57,168 bases of DNA from Gammaproteobacteria bacterium (GCA_026706385.1 JAPOYV010000086.1:57985-115152); one strand, 5' to 3'; shown: positions 41,973 through 51,275, numbered from the stretch's first letter. The notes: generated by a model not told the origin, from the sequence alone. Numbers and translations are program-made.

Positions 41973-42712
41973 TGCGGCTCGCGCCAACGCACCAGGTCAT
42001 CGCAGTCGTCGCCCTTGCCTGTGGCGCGGCCAGCAGCGCCGCGCCACTGCGGATCGCCGTCGCGTCGAACTTCCAAGCGGCTTTCGAGACGGTGCGAACG
42101 AGCCTCGATGCGTCGGCGAACCCCACCTACGGCTCGACCGGCCTGCTCTACGCGCAGATCATGCAAGGCCGGTCGTTCGACGCGTTCCTGTCGGCGGACC
42201 GGGAACGTCCCCTCAAGCTCGTGGCGCAGGGCCGGGCTTTCGGTCCGCAGGTCTACGCACGCGGCAGCCTGGTGTTGCTGGTGAACGAGGGTTCGCCGGG
42301 TCCGCATTGGCTGACCACCGACAAGCGCGTGGCCCTGGCCAATCCCCAAACCGCGCCTTACGGCCGTGCTGCCCGTCAGGCGCTCGATGCCCTCGGCGCA
42401 AGTCCTCGACTGATCAACGCACTCAACGTGGCCCAGGCGTTTCATTTCGCCGCCAGCGGTGCCGCCAACGGAGCGTTCGTAGCCCTCGCACAGGTCACGG
42501 CCCAAGGCATCGCCGAGAAGCGCTACTGGCTGCTTCCCGACCGGCTCCATGCACCCATCGAGCAAGTGGCCGTCGTCATGCATGGCGAGCGCGAGGCCGA
42601 GACACAAGCGTGGCTTGATCGGTTGCTCGGCCGCGACGCCCAATCGCTGATCCGTTCGGCGGGCTACCGCGTTCCAGGTGATGTCGCCAACGCTCGCGGC
42701 ACCCAGGATTGA
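41972..42712 (+). CDS. modA: molybdate ABC transporter substrate-binding protein ModA
   Basis: A 246-residue periplasmic molybdate/tungstate-binding protein. A short signal peptide (IAVVALACGAASSA) precedes PLRIAVASNFQAAFE; binding-site stretches are STGLLYAQIMQGRSFDAFLSAD and NPQTAPYGRAARQALD. ATG 41972 (sharing a base with the comF stop) is preferred to the adjacent GTG 41969. First of modABC. Confidence 0.92.
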   Translation: MRLAPTHQVIAVVALACGAASSAAPLRIAVASNFQAAFETVRTSLDASANPTYGSTGLLYAQIMQGRSFDAFLSADRERPLKLVAQGRAFGPQVYARGSLVLLVNEGSPGPHWLTTDKRVALANPQTAPYGRAARQALDALGASPRLINALNVAQAFHFAASGAANGAFVALAQVTAQGIAEKRYWLLPDRLHAPIEQVAVVMHGEREAETQAWLDRLLGRDAQSLIRSAGYRVPGDVANARGTQD

Positions 42713-43379
42713 CGTGTCGGTCGCCGAGGACATTGCGCTTTCCGCCTGGGTGACGGGCCTGTTGGCGCTGACGACCACTGCGGTCCTGCTCGTGGTGTCG
42801 CCACCTCTGGCCTGGTGGATCGCACGGACCCAGTCCCGTTGGCGGCCGCTGGTGGAGGCGTTCGTCGCCCTGCCGCTGGTCCTGCCGCCAACCGTCCTCG
42901 GGTTCTACCTGTTGCTCGCGCTGGCACCGGGAGGACCGCTCGGCGCCATCGTGCACACTCTCGGCGGTGCGCCGCTCGCGTTCACGTTCGCCGGCCTCGT
43001 GATCGGCTCCATCATCTACTCGCTACCGTTCGTGACGGGGCCGCTGTCGGCGGCCTATCGGACCACGGACGGGCAACTCCTGGAAGCAGCCGCCAGCCTC
43101 GGGGCGTCGCCGACGACGCGCTTCGTGCGACTGGTGCTGCCCTTGCACAAGAAGGCGCTTGTCGCGGCCGGCGTCCTAGGGTTCGCGCACACCGTCGGCG
43201 AGTTCGGCATCGTGCTTATGATCGGCGGCAACATCCCGGGCGAGACGCGCGTCCTCTCCATCGCCCTGTTCGACCGCGTCGAGATGCTCGACTACGCGGG
43301 CGCGCACGCCATCGCCGCGCTGCTTCTCGCGTTCGCGGTCATCGTGCTCACCTTCACCTACCGCTGGCTGCGCACCTGA
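42681..43379 (+). CDS. modB: molybdate ABC transporter permease ModB
   Basis: A 232-residue, five-helix permease. The ATPase-contact (EAA) loop is EAAASLGASPTTRFVRLVLP and the pore region FAHTVGEFGIVLMIGGNIPGETR. The ATG at 42681 lies inside modA; GTG 42714, two bases after the modA stop with AGGA in front, is an equally good start and aligns better with E. coli ModB. modC overlaps its end. Confidence 0.93.
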   Translation: MSPTLAAPRIDVSVAEDIALSAWVTGLLALTTTAVLLVVSPPLAWWIARTQSRWRPLVEAFVALPLVLPPTVLGFYLLLALAPGGPLGAIVHTLGGAPLAFTFAGLVIGSIIYSLPFVTGPLSAAYRTTDGQLLEAAASLGASPTTRFVRLVLPLHKKALVAAGVLGFAHTVGEFGIVLMIGGNIPGETRVLSIALFDRVEMLDYAGAHAIAALLLAFAVIVLTFTYRWLRT

Positions 43380-44476
43380 TGCGGCTGAAGGCGCAAGGCG
43401 AGCTAGCGCGCGGTGCGGACTTTCGTCTGCGGGCCGACCTCGACGTCGACGTCGAGGGGGTCGCTGCGCTGGTCGGCGCGTCCGGCGCCGGGAAGTCCAC
43501 CTTGCTGCGTCTGATCAGCGGCTTCGAGCCACGCGCCGCGATCACAGTGGAGGTCGACGGCGAGCGCTGGCAGGACTCCGCCCGGCCGGGGCGCGGGGTA
43601 CCGGCACATCGGCGCGCGGTGGGCACGGTGTTCCAGGAGTCGCGACTGTTTCCGCACGCCACGGCCCGCGGCAACCTGGAATTCGCCGGCCGGAGCCGAC
43701 GACCCGGCGTCAAGCTTGCGTTCGACGAAGTCGTGCACGTCCTCGACCTCGAACCCCTCCTCGGGCAATACCCGCACGAACTGTCGGGCGGGCAGCGGCA
43801 GCGAGTCGCACTCGGCCGCACGCTGCTCGCGCCCGCGAAACTGTGGCTCTTCGACGAGCCGATGTCCGCCCTGGATCCGGCCTCGCGGCGCGAAATCGCG
43901 CCCTACCTGTACGACCTTTGCCGGCGCCACGCCGTCCCCATCGTGTACGTCTCGCACTCGCTTCCGGAAGTGCTGGCGATCGCGGACCAAGTGTGGATCG
44001 CGAGCGCCGGCGCGGTCTCAGCCGTGGATTCCCTGCCTGCGTTCTCCACGACGCTCGATCATCCGCTCATGAGCGACGACCAGGCCGGTGCGGTGATCGC
44101 CTGCCGGTTCAAGTCGTTCGATGCGCGCTACGGCCTGTCCGAGCTCGTCTTCGCCGACGCGCCGCTGTTCGTGCCCGGCGACCTCTCGGCCGTCCCCGAG
44201 CCCATCCTGCTGCATATTCCCGCGCGGGATGTCAGCCTTTCGACAGCCGCGATCGACCACGTCAGCATCCTGAACCGCGTCGCCGGCACCATCGACGCCA
44301 TCGTCCAGGACGGCGAGGCGGCGCTGGTCCGCGTCGGCTGCGAGGAACAAAGCCTGCTCGCACGCGTGACCAGGCGCTCGGTGGACGAACTTCGCCTCGA
44401 GCCCGGCACCCGCGTTCTCGCGCTGATCAAGTCCGTCGCGGTGCGGACCACCGCCGAGCTTGGGCCGCAGCCGTGA
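43379..44476 (+). CDS. modC: molybdate ABC transporter ATP-binding protein ModC
   Basis: A 365-residue ATPase: Walker A GASGAGKST (33-41), Q-loop VFQESRLFPH, signature LSGGQRQRVALGR, Walker B LWLFDEPMSALDP, and a C-terminal TOBE/MOP molybdate-sensing domain (about 290-360, SILNRVAGTIDAIVQDGEAA). ATG 43379 shares a base with the modB stop (TGATG). No ModE gene is present nearby. Confidence 0.96.
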   Translation: MRLKAQGELARGADFRLRADLDVDVEGVAALVGASGAGKSTLLRLISGFEPRAAITVEVDGERWQDSARPGRGVPAHRRAVGTVFQESRLFPHATARGNLEFAGRSRRPGVKLAFDEVVHVLDLEPLLGQYPHELSGGQRQRVALGRTLLAPAKLWLFDEPMSALDPASRREIAPYLYDLCRRHAVPIVYVSHSLPEVLAIADQVWIASAGAVSAVDSLPAFSTTLDHPLMSDDQAGAVIACRFKSFDARYGLSELVFADAPLFVPGDLSAVPEPILLHIPARDVSLSTAAIDHVSILNRVAGTIDAIVQDGEAALVRVGCEEQSLLARVTRRSVDELRLEPGTRVLALIKSVAVRTTAELGPQP

Positions 44477-45462
44477 GCGACACGCCTTACGCCGACCTGT
44501 CGCCGGCCACGCTACTCGACGCCATCGACGCCATCGGCTTGCGCGCCGACGGCAGCGTCACTCCGCTCAACAGCTTCGAGAACCGAGTCTACCAGTTCGG
44601 CATTGACGATGGCGAACCGGTGGTCGCGAAGTTCTACCGTCCCGGGCGTTGGAGCGACGCGGCGATCGAGGAGGAGCATGCCTTCATGGACGAACTTGAC
44701 AGCGCCGAAGTGCCCTGCGTTGCACCCTTCCGCCACGATGGCCGGACCTTGTTTCGCCACGACGGCTTCCGCTACGCCGTTTTCCCGCGCGAGGCCGGCC
44801 GGGCCCCGAACGTCGAGGATCCGGCGGTGCTGCGCGTGCTCGGCCACGCGCTGGGTCGCTTGCACGCGGTAGGCGCGAGCCGCCAGTACAAGCACCGGGC
44901 CCGTTTGAGCGTTGAGACCCTCGGTCGGCAGTCGGTGGACTTCCTCGTCGCCAGCGGCTTCGTCGATCTCGAACTGCTCGCGGCGTACGAAGCAGTGGCC
45001 CGTCAACTCGTCGAACGGATAGAACCGACCATGATGGATGTTCCCGGCATCCGCATCCACGGCGACTGCCACCTCGGCAACCTGCTCATGCGCGACGACG
45101 CCGACGCCCCGCTCGGCCAACGGCCAAATTTCGTAGACTTCGACGACACCGTGACCGGCCCTCCCATCCAGGACCTGTGGATGCTCCTGGCGGGCGACGC
45201 CGTCGAACGATCCCGCCAATTGCGGGAACTCGTGTCGGCCTACGAGGCCTTCCACGATTTCGACACCCGGGCGACCCGCCTGATCGAGCCACTGCGCGCA
45301 CTGCGCATGCTGTACCACGCCGCGTGGATCGGGCGGCGCTGGGCCGATCCCGCGTTTCCCGTTGCGTTTCCAGCCTTCGGGGAGACACGGTATTGGAGCG
45401 AGCACATCCTCGCCCTCAAGGAACAGCTAGCCGCCTTGGACGAGCCGCCACTCGAAATCTAA
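44473..45462 (+). CDS. srkA: stress response Ser/Thr kinase SrkA (RdoA/YihE)
   Basis: A 329-residue eukaryotic-like small-molecule/protein kinase (APH fold) of the Cpx stress response. It has the nucleotide-binding region LNSFENRVYQF with K53 in VVAKFYRPGRW, the catalytic loop IHGDCHLGNLL with D198 and N203, and the metal site NFVDFDDTVTGPP. The GTG start 44473 overlaps the modC stop. dsbA, its usual neighbour in enterics, is absent. Confidence 0.94.
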   Translation: MSDTPYADLSPATLLDAIDAIGLRADGSVTPLNSFENRVYQFGIDDGEPVVAKFYRPGRWSDAAIEEEHAFMDELDSAEVPCVAPFRHDGRTLFRHDGFRYAVFPREAGRAPNVEDPAVLRVLGHALGRLHAVGASRQYKHRARLSVETLGRQSVDFLVASGFVDLELLAAYEAVARQLVERIEPTMMDVPGIRIHGDCHLGNLLMRDDADAPLGQRPNFVDFDDTVTGPPIQDLWMLLAGDAVERSRQLRELVSAYEAFHDFDTRATRLIEPLRALRMLYHAAWIGRRWADPAFPVAFPAFGETRYWSEHILALKEQLAALDEPPLEI

Positions 45463-45481
45463 TGCAGCACAGTCTCGCCCA

Positions 45482-45982
45482 ATGACCAGCCAAGCCGACC
45501 ACGAACTCTACGCCGCCGCCGTTGGCCGCAAGGCGGGCTTCTACCTTCCCTACTTCCGTCGCGCGGCGGATCGCGGTTACACGCCGGTGTCATGGAACTG
45601 GGCGACGTTCTTTTTCGGCGTATTCTGGTTCCTCTACCGTCGCCAATACCGCTGGGCCGCCGGACTCACGCTCGCGGCGTTGCTCGTGGGCATTCTGGCC
45701 GGACAGGTGGCCTTGGCGGGCTACCCGGGCTTGGGGACGACGCTGCAAGTGATATTCCTAGTCGCCGTGCTTGGCGTCTATGCGCCGCTCAATGCCAACG
45801 GCCTCTACTACCGGTCCGTGACAGCTCGCGTCGAACAGGCGAAGGCCGAATTCGCCTTCGACCACAAACGCCAACTGGACGTCCTGACGCTACGTGGCGG
45901 TCCCAACCTCGCCGCGCCTCTTCTACTGTTCGTGGCCATCGTGCTGGTGACCTTTGTGCGCCCGGCTGGTATGTTGCAGTAG
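45482..45982 (+). CDS. DUF2628 family membrane protein
   Basis: A 166-residue protein with the DUF2628 feature SWNWATFFFGVFWFLYRRQY (37-56), two or three membrane helices (about 60-80, 85-102 and near 145-162) and a charged loop FAFDHKRQLD. Function is unknown for the family. It follows srkA by 19 bp and is probably co-transcribed. Confidence 0.75.
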   Translation: MTSQADHELYAAAVGRKAGFYLPYFRRAADRGYTPVSWNWATFFFGVFWFLYRRQYRWAAGLTLAALLVGILAGQVALAGYPGLGTTLQVIFLVAVLGVYAPLNANGLYYRSVTARVEQAKAEFAFDHKRQLDVLTLRGGPNLAAPLLLFVAIVLVTFVRPAGMLQ

Positions 45983-46008
45983 GGTTCATCGACTCTAAGG
46001 AGGCGTCA

Positions 46009-46773
46009 ATGCGCTGGCTTGTGGGGACCAGCGGATACAGCTACAAGGCGTGGAAAGGCAGTTTCTATCCCGAGGACATCGCGGCCGACCGCATGCTGAG
46101 CTACTACGCATCGAAGCTGCCTGCGGTTGAGATCAACAACACGTTCTACCGGATGCCGCGCGTCGAAGTGCTCGATGTCTGGCGCCAGGCCGTACCGGAC
46201 GATTTCCGCTTCGTCATCAAGGCACCGCGACAGATCACCCATCAAGCCCGCCTAGCCAACTGCGAAGGCCCGGTGGACTACTTGGCGTCCCGGCTCGAGA
46301 CTCTTGGCGACAAGCTCGGCTGCGTGCTGTTCCAATTGCCGCCCTACGTGCGCAAGAACCTCGAACGACTCGAGGCATTCCTGGACCTCTGGCCCAAGGC
46401 GTTCCCGGCCGCGGTCGAGTTCCGGCACGCCTCGTGGTTCGACATTGAGACCAATGAGTCGCTCCGTGGGCACGGGACGTGCCTTTGCGTCTCCGAGGAC
46501 GGCAAGCTCGAGCTGCCGGATCACCTCACCACGACCGATTGGGCGTACCTACGACTGCGCAAGCCCGGCTACGACAACGCCGCCCTAAAGAGTTGGGCAG
46601 AACGCGTCGCCGCCACCGGCGCAAAGCAGGGTTTCGCCTTTTTCAAGCACGAGGACAGCGGGGCCGGACCGACGCTCGCGCGACGTTTCCTTGACCTGAC
46701 CACGACGGGTGCCCAGCACGGCCCGCAGGCGGCGATCCGGCATGGCCCCTCGCCAGCCCAGGACATCGCTTGA
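46009..46773 (+). CDS. DUF72 (YecE-like) TIM-barrel protein
   Basis: A 254-residue DUF72 protein: GTSGYSYKAWKGSFYPEDI at the start, YYASKLPAVEINNTFYRMP, FVIKAPRQITH, CVLFQLPPYVRKNLERLEAF, AVEFRHASWF and DWAYLRLRKPGYDNAAL. It has a TIM-barrel fold; activity is unproven. TAAGGAGG lies 5 nt before ATG 46009, which settles the start. Its stop overlaps the TTG start of the next gene. Confidence 0.9.
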   Translation: MRWLVGTSGYSYKAWKGSFYPEDIAADRMLSYYASKLPAVEINNTFYRMPRVEVLDVWRQAVPDDFRFVIKAPRQITHQARLANCEGPVDYLASRLETLGDKLGCVLFQLPPYVRKNLERLEAFLDLWPKAFPAAVEFRHASWFDIETNESLRGHGTCLCVSEDGKLELPDHLTTTDWAYLRLRKPGYDNAALKSWAERVAATGAKQGFAFFKHEDSGAGPTLARRFLDLTTTGAQHGPQAAIRHGPSPAQDIA

Positions 46774-47567
46774 CCGGATCATTGGCGAGGGCCCTGACGG
46801 CGCACGAGCGGGCGACATTCCGCGACGCGGGCTACCTGCTGCGCCCGGGCTTCATCGATGCCGAAGCCTGCGCGCGCTACGATGCGCGCTTCGTCGAACT
46901 TGCCAACGGCAGCGCGCCGCGACCCGAAGGGATGATCGCCATGCGCGATGTGATGGTCGTCAAGGGCGCGGTCGAGCCCCCGACCGCGTTGCATGGGATC
47001 AACAAGATCCTCAATTTCGAAACGGATCCTGTGCTGTTCGACTACGCCAAGGATGCCGCCGTCCTCGATGTCGCGCGGCAACTCGTCGACGCCTCGCCGG
47101 GCGCGCCCGTCTACGTCATCACGACCAACGTGTTCAACAAGCCGCCCGGCGTGGACGGCCGCCACCCCTTGCACCAGGACCTGCGCTACTTCCGGCTGCG
47201 TCCCCCCGAGGGCATCGTCGCGTCATGGACCGCGCTCGCGCCGTGCACGCGACAAACCGGCTGCCTGGCCGTCGTGCCGGGATCGCACCTAGGTGGACTG
47301 CGGCCCCACGGCGACCCGGATTGGGACTACGTCAACCATGCGTTCTATGGCGTCGACGGCGTCGACCGGGCGCGCCGGGTGCACGTCGAGATGCAGCCGG
47401 GGGATACGCTGTTCTTCCATCCGCTCCTGATCCACGGCTCCGGACGCAACCGCAGCGAGGGCTTCAGGCGCGCGATCTCCGCCCACTTCGCGTCCCCACG
47501 CTGCACCACGGATGGCCGAGATTGGAAAACCGGGCCGCACATTCGCGCCGTAGGCGGCGCGCCCTGA
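46770..47567 (+). CDS. phytanoyl-CoA dioxygenase, canonical PAHX-like
   Basis: A 265-residue Fe(II)/2-oxoglutarate oxygenase. HPLHQDLRYFRLRPP carries H135 and D137, the same HQDLHYFPFRP context as human phytanoyl-CoA hydroxylase; distal H222 is in PLLIHGSGRNRSEGFRRAI, with R234 placed for 2-oxoglutarate. The TTG start at 46770 overlaps the DUF72 stop. It likely 2-hydroxylates a branched acyl-CoA or a related compound; substrate is inference. Confidence 0.88.
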   Translation: MTGSLARALTAHERATFRDAGYLLRPGFIDAEACARYDARFVELANGSAPRPEGMIAMRDVMVVKGAVEPPTALHGINKILNFETDPVLFDYAKDAAVLDVARQLVDASPGAPVYVITTNVFNKPPGVDGRHPLHQDLRYFRLRPPEGIVASWTALAPCTRQTGCLAVVPGSHLGGLRPHGDPDWDYVNHAFYGVDGVDRARRVHVEMQPGDTLFFHPLLIHGSGRNRSEGFRRAISAHFASPRCTTDGRDWKTGPHIRAVGGAP

Positions 47568-47570
47568 GAA

Positions 47571-47659
47571 CGGCCGCGAAGCGGTCGCGTCAACGATACG
47601 CCCTACGAACGAACGGGAGAATTCGCGCCGCGAATTCGGGGCGACCGCGAAGCGGTCGC
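47571..47659. repeat. hairpin cluster between convergent genes
   Basis: Three inverted repeats: CGGCCGC-GAA-GCGGTCG (47571-47587), GAATTCGCG-C-CGCGAATTC (47619-47637) and GCGACCGC-GAA-GCGGTCGC (47641-47659). The first and third are copies of one element, both followed by GTCARCGA. They sit between the stops of the dioxygenase and the D-2-hydroxyacid dehydrogenase and may end transcription from both sides, but no T-run follows. Confidence 0.6.
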
Positions 47660-47677
47660 GTCAGCGACGCGGCGCGT

Positions 47678-48679
47678 CTAGCGACGCGTCGTCAAGTACT
47701 GCTCGTTGACGCAATTCTTGAGGCGACCGCCGCGCAGGTAGACCGCAGCCGTACGGGCCGAAAAGGCTCGAATGTCGCGGACGCTTTCCGGCGTGTAGAA
47801 CGCAGAATGCGGCGTTACGACGAGGCGGTGCTTGATCCAATCCTCGTTGCGGTGCCACGCCGCGATCAGCGGCGCGTTCATATTCGCCGGCTCGTCCGGT
47901 AGCACGTCCAAGCCCGCGGCGAGAACGGTGCCATCGCGCATGGCATCGTGGAGGGCATCGATGTCGATGATCGGCCCGCGCGCCGTGTTGATGACGATGA
48001 GTCCCTTCTTCGCGGCTGCAAACGCCTGCGCGCCGATCAGGTTGCGGGTCTCATCGTTCAACGGCGTGTGGATGCTCACGATGTCGCACTCACCCATGAG
48101 GTCCTCAAGCGTGTCGACGCGACGCACGCCAAGGGCCAGTTCCAAGCCGCTTGGCTGGTACGGGTCGTAGAAGACGCAGTCCATGTCGAAGGCCTGGGCG
48201 CGGCGCATGGCCGTGGTGCCAATGCGTCCCATGCCGACCACCCCGAACGTGCACGCAGACAAGCGTCGGCCGTAGGGATTGAGGGCCGGGCGCCAGTTGC
48301 CGATCGGATCCGCGCGCAGCTCCTCGTCATGGAAGGCGATGCTCTTGGTCAGCGTCATCATGAGCGCGATGGCATGGTCGGCGACCTCGCGCGTGCCGTA
48401 GTCCGGGCAGTTGCAAACGGGGATGCCGGCCTTCCCGTAGGCTTCGATGTCGGTATCGTCGAAACCAACCGCGGTCTTGACGACGATGCGGCACCTGTCG
48501 AGCTTCGGCAGGTACTCGACCGGTGGCGCCACACCGACGATGCCGTCGCAGTTGCGCCACTGCTCCTCGGTGACCGTTTGGAATCCGCGCCCGAACTCCG
48601 TCACGATGCCCTCGCCGACGGCCTCTTCCTCCACCGAGTGATCGCGGCCGGCACGCGGCCACAGGATTCGAATGCTCAT
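47678..48679 (-). CDS. D-isomer-specific 2-hydroxyacid dehydrogenase (CtBP-like)
   Basis: A 333-residue NAD-dependent dehydrogenase. The Rossmann motif is GVVGMGRIG (146-154); catalytic residues are R234 (INTARGPIID), E263 (DVLPDEP) and H291 (VVTPHSAFYT). It interconverts a 2-keto acid and a D-2-hydroxyacid; the C-terminal binding protein branch is suggested by CDIVSIHTPLNDETRNLIG and CPDYGTREVADHAIAL. GGAGGGG lies 3 nt before the ATG. First of a reverse-strand stretch that diverges from nothing upstream except the GST gene 107 bp away. Confidence 0.9.
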   Translation of the reverse strand: MSIRILWPRAGRDHSVEEEAVGEGIVTEFGRGFQTVTEEQWRNCDGIVGVAPPVEYLPKLDRCRIVVKTAVGFDDTDIEAYGKAGIPVCNCPDYGTREVADHAIALMMTLTKSIAFHDEELRADPIGNWRPALNPYGRRLSACTFGVVGMGRIGTTAMRRAQAFDMDCVFYDPYQPSGLELALGVRRVDTLEDLMGECDIVSIHTPLNDETRNLIGAQAFAAAKKGLIVINTARGPIIDIDALHDAMRDGTVLAAGLDVLPDEPANMNAPLIAAWHRNEDWIKHRLVVTPHSAFYTPESVRDIRAFSARTAAVYLRGGRLKNCVNEQYLTTRR

Positions 48680-48786
48680 GTCCCCTCCAAGCACGACGCC
48701 GCGCAACCTTGCTGCCCGGCCGGGCAAAAGCCGCGAAGTATCGGTAGGCGATGGGGTGTGGTCAAGCGACCAGCGTTGGCTTCCCG

Positions 48787-49377
48787 CTAGTCGTCCAAGG
48801 CCATCGCCGCTGCGTACGCTGGCCGCGTCGCGCAACGTGCCGCATAGGCCTTCAAGCGGTCGGAGTCCGGGATTACATTGAACTCCTGCATGAAGAGCAC
48901 GCTCGAGCCGACCATCACGTCGGCGGCGCTGAACTTTGGGCCAAGCAACCACGGTCCCTCGCTCAAGGCCTCATGCAATGTCTCGACCATGGCGTCGAAG
49001 TCGCCCCAGCCGCTCGAGAAGCGGTTCGGCTCGGCGCCACGGAACCGCTCCGACAGCGCCGGTTCCATGACCGCAGGCGTGAAGAGCATCCACCACAGGT
49101 ACGCTCCCCGAGCCGGGTCGTCGACGGGGGGCGCCAGACCACAAGCCGGGTAGCGGTCGGCCAGGTAGATGCAGATGGCCGCGGAATCCGCCATCCTGAC
49201 ATCGGCGTCCGCCAGGGCCGGCACCTTGCCCATCGGGCTTGCCGCTGCGAACTCCGGATCCCGCGCTGCGTCCGGTTCGCGGATATCCACCAGCACGCGG
49301 TCGTAGGCCACACCCGCTTCCTCGAGCATCCACACGACGCGGGACGCCCGCGTATTCGGACACCAGAAGAGTTTCAT
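48787..49377 (-). CDS. glutathione S-transferase family protein
   Basis: A 196-residue GST: thioredoxin-like N-domain MKLFWCPNTRASRVVWMLEEAG with the glutathione-contact MGKVPALADAD and ADSAAICIYLADRYP, and an all-helical C-domain (about 85-190, LSEGPWLLGPKFSAADVMVGS). The active-site position near C6/S12 leaves the class open. Divergent from the aldo/keto reductase gene. Confidence 0.9.
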   Translation of the reverse strand: MKLFWCPNTRASRVVWMLEEAGVAYDRVLVDIREPDAARDPEFAAASPMGKVPALADADVRMADSAAICIYLADRYPACGLAPPVDDPARGAYLWWMLFTPAVMEPALSERFRGAEPNRFSSGWGDFDAMVETLHEALSEGPWLLGPKFSAADVMVGSSVLFMQEFNVIPDSDRLKAYAARCATRPAYAAAMALDD

Positions 49378-49416
49378 CCGTACACCCTCGATCCATCGGT
49401 TTCCACAACGCGCGCT

Positions 49417-49445
49417 TTGACCAAGCGCCAACGTTCGCAGATAGT
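49417..49445 (+). promoter_or_regulatory. sigma70-type promoter for aldo/keto reductase
   Basis: TTGACC (49417-49422) and GATAGT (49440-49445) with a 17-bp spacer match consensus at 5 of 6 and 4 of 6 positions. The start would be near 49452, 32 nt before ATG 49484. Confidence 0.55.
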
Positions 49446-49483
49446 ACGCGGTTTCGTGTCGCTCACACTCGTCAGGAGCCCCC

Positions 49484-50515
49484 ATGCTCGAACCCGTGCA
49501 ACTCGGCCGCTTGAGCGGTCTTCGCGTCTCGCCGCTGTGTCTCGGCACGATGAACTTCGGGGAGCCCGGACGCGGCCACCAAGGGGACTGGACCTTAGGG
49601 CCTGACGTGGCACGACCGATCTTCAAGGCGGCGCTCGACCACGGGCTCTTCTACTTCGACTGCGCGGACGTGTACGGCATCGGTGCCTGCGAGCGGGTCG
49701 TCGGCGCGCTTTTGAAGGAACTCGTCCGGCGCGACGAATACGTGCTGGCAACCAAGGTCACGATGCCGATGGGCCGCGGCGCGAACCAGGGCGGGCTGTC
49801 GCGCAAGCACATCCTGGAGGGCGTGGACGCGAGCCTCAAGCGCCTAGGCCACGACTACATCGACCAACTCGTGATCCACCGCCACCCTCACGGCGTGCCC
49901 GGCCAAGTCCAAGCCCCGATCGAGGAGTCGATGGAGGCGCTCAACGACGTCGTCAAGGCGGGCAAGGTCCTCTACCTCGGCGCCTCGTCGATGTTCGCCT
50001 GGCAATTCGCCGAGCTGCAGATGCTCGCGCGGATGAACGGCTGGACCCGCTTCGTGTCCATGCAGAACCACTACAACCTCGTCTACCGCGAAGAGGAACG
50101 GGAAATGAACCCGTACTGCGCCAGCACGGGCGTCGCCCTGACCCCCTGGTCGCCGCTGGCGCGCGGCATCCTGGCCGGGTCGTACCGGGGTGGCTTCGGC
50201 GGCGGCTCGACGGATCGCTCGCAAGGCAGGGACCGCGTGCGCACCGAGGGGCTGTATCGGGGCGACGCGACATTCGACATCGCCGAGCGCGTGGTGGAGG
50301 TGGCGGAGAAGTACGGGAGGAAACCGGCCCAGATCTCCCTGGCGTGGCTCCTCGGCAAGCCCGAAGTGCACGCGCCCGTGGTGGGGGTCTCGCGGGTGGA
50401 GCAGCTCGACCAACTCGTCGAAGCGTGCGACATCTCGCTCGACGAGGCGGACATCGCCTACCTCGAGGAACTCTATCGGCCGGTGGACAACCTGCTGTCG
50501 ATCGGGACGTCGTGA
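49484..50515 (+). CDS. aldo/keto reductase
   Basis: A 343-residue NADPH-dependent TIM-barrel reductase. The catalytic tetrad is D59 (FDCADVYG), Y64, K91 (ATKVTMPMG) and H132 (VIHRHPHG). YREEEREMNPYCASTGVALT and the C-terminal ISLAWLLGKPEVHAPVVGVS are typical of the YghZ/Tas-like group, which acts on aldehydes and sugar-derived carbonyls. CAGGAG precedes the ATG by 5 nt. Confidence 0.92.
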   Translation: MLEPVQLGRLSGLRVSPLCLGTMNFGEPGRGHQGDWTLGPDVARPIFKAALDHGLFYFDCADVYGIGACERVVGALLKELVRRDEYVLATKVTMPMGRGANQGGLSRKHILEGVDASLKRLGHDYIDQLVIHRHPHGVPGQVQAPIEESMEALNDVVKAGKVLYLGASSMFAWQFAELQMLARMNGWTRFVSMQNHYNLVYREEEREMNPYCASTGVALTPWSPLARGILAGSYRGGFGGGSTDRSQGRDRVRTEGLYRGDATFDIAERVVEVAEKYGRKPAQISLAWLLGKPEVHAPVVGVSRVEQLDQLVEACDISLDEADIAYLEELYRPVDNLLSIGTS

Positions 50516-50528
50516 AGGCCCACGCCGA

Positions 50529-51275
50529 TCAATAGTCCACCGCGTCGTTCTCGAAACTGAATCCGTCCTCCGGCATCACCAAGCGGTGACGCGGCCCGTC
50601 GAGATCGGCGTCCCAGTCCTCGTAGCCCGCATCCCCAGCCCAAAGCGCAACCCGCACGCCGTCGCTGCGCTTCACTGCGCGGGTCTCGTAGAAGCGGGCG
50701 TCGCGGGAGCCCAAGCGAGCCAGCAGAGCGTCCACCGGCTGGTAGCGGGACAGGTGGTAGAGGGTCACCCAGGTCGGCGGCACGAGGTCGATCTCGCCGT
50801 TCGTGTGCTTGGCCAACGCCCCGGCCGGCGTAATCCACTGGTGGTCCTTGATCTCGCCGTCGTCGATGGTGATGGCCTGATCGTTGGCCCGTGCCGCGAA
50901 GAACCATGTCGCGAACCGAACGGGCGTGGTCGGCGGGGGCGTCCAGTGCGCGAACCAGACGAAATCCGTCGGATCGACCTCGATGCCGGCTTCTTCCGCG
51001 GCCTCCCGGGCCGCCGCATTGCGCGCCGTCGCCTCGGGGCTGCCGTCTGCGTCGGCATCTTCCGGGTCGATCCGCCCGCCCGGAAAGACCCACATGCCGC
51101 CGAAGTCGATCTTGGCGTTCTTGCGCAACATCAGCACTTCGGGCCCGGCTTCGCTGTCGCGCAGCAGCACTACGGTCGCCGCCGGCGTGGCGGGTTTGGC
51201 CTTCGCGGCGCGGGGATTGTCGACATCGCCGTAGATGTCGTTCTTGTGCTTGCTCTCGGCATCGGCGGAGGCCAT
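50529..51275 (-). CDS. NUDIX hydrolase
   Basis: A 248-residue NUDIX protein (CoA/ADP-ribose pyrophosphatase-like). The NUDIX box is partly expanded: FPGGRIDPEDADADGSPEAT precedes AREAAEEAGIE, so Gly and the REUXEEXGU part are separated by extra residues. A large C-terminal part contains PPTWVTLYHLSRY and GDAGYEDWDADL. It cleaves nucleoside-diphosphate compounds; peroxisomal-type CoA pyrophosphatase is one possible role next to acyl-CoA genes. Ends convergent with the reductase gene. Confidence 0.85.
   Translation of the reverse strand: MASADAESKHKNDIYGDVDNPRAAKAKPATPAATVVLLRDSEAGPEVLMLRKNAKIDFGGMWVFPGGRIDPEDADADGSPEATARNAAAREAAEEAGIEVDPTDFVWFAHWTPPPTTPVRFATWFFAARANDQAITIDDGEIKDHQWITPAGALAKHTNGEIDLVPPTWVTLYHLSRYQPVDALLARLGSRDARFYETRAVKRSDGVRVALWAGDAGYEDWDADLDGPRHRLVMPEDGFSFENDAVDY

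Noticed and set aside
39789-41987. Reverse open frame of 732 codons across gpmI, envC and comF
   Set aside because: It crosses three well-supported forward genes and has no recognisable domain.
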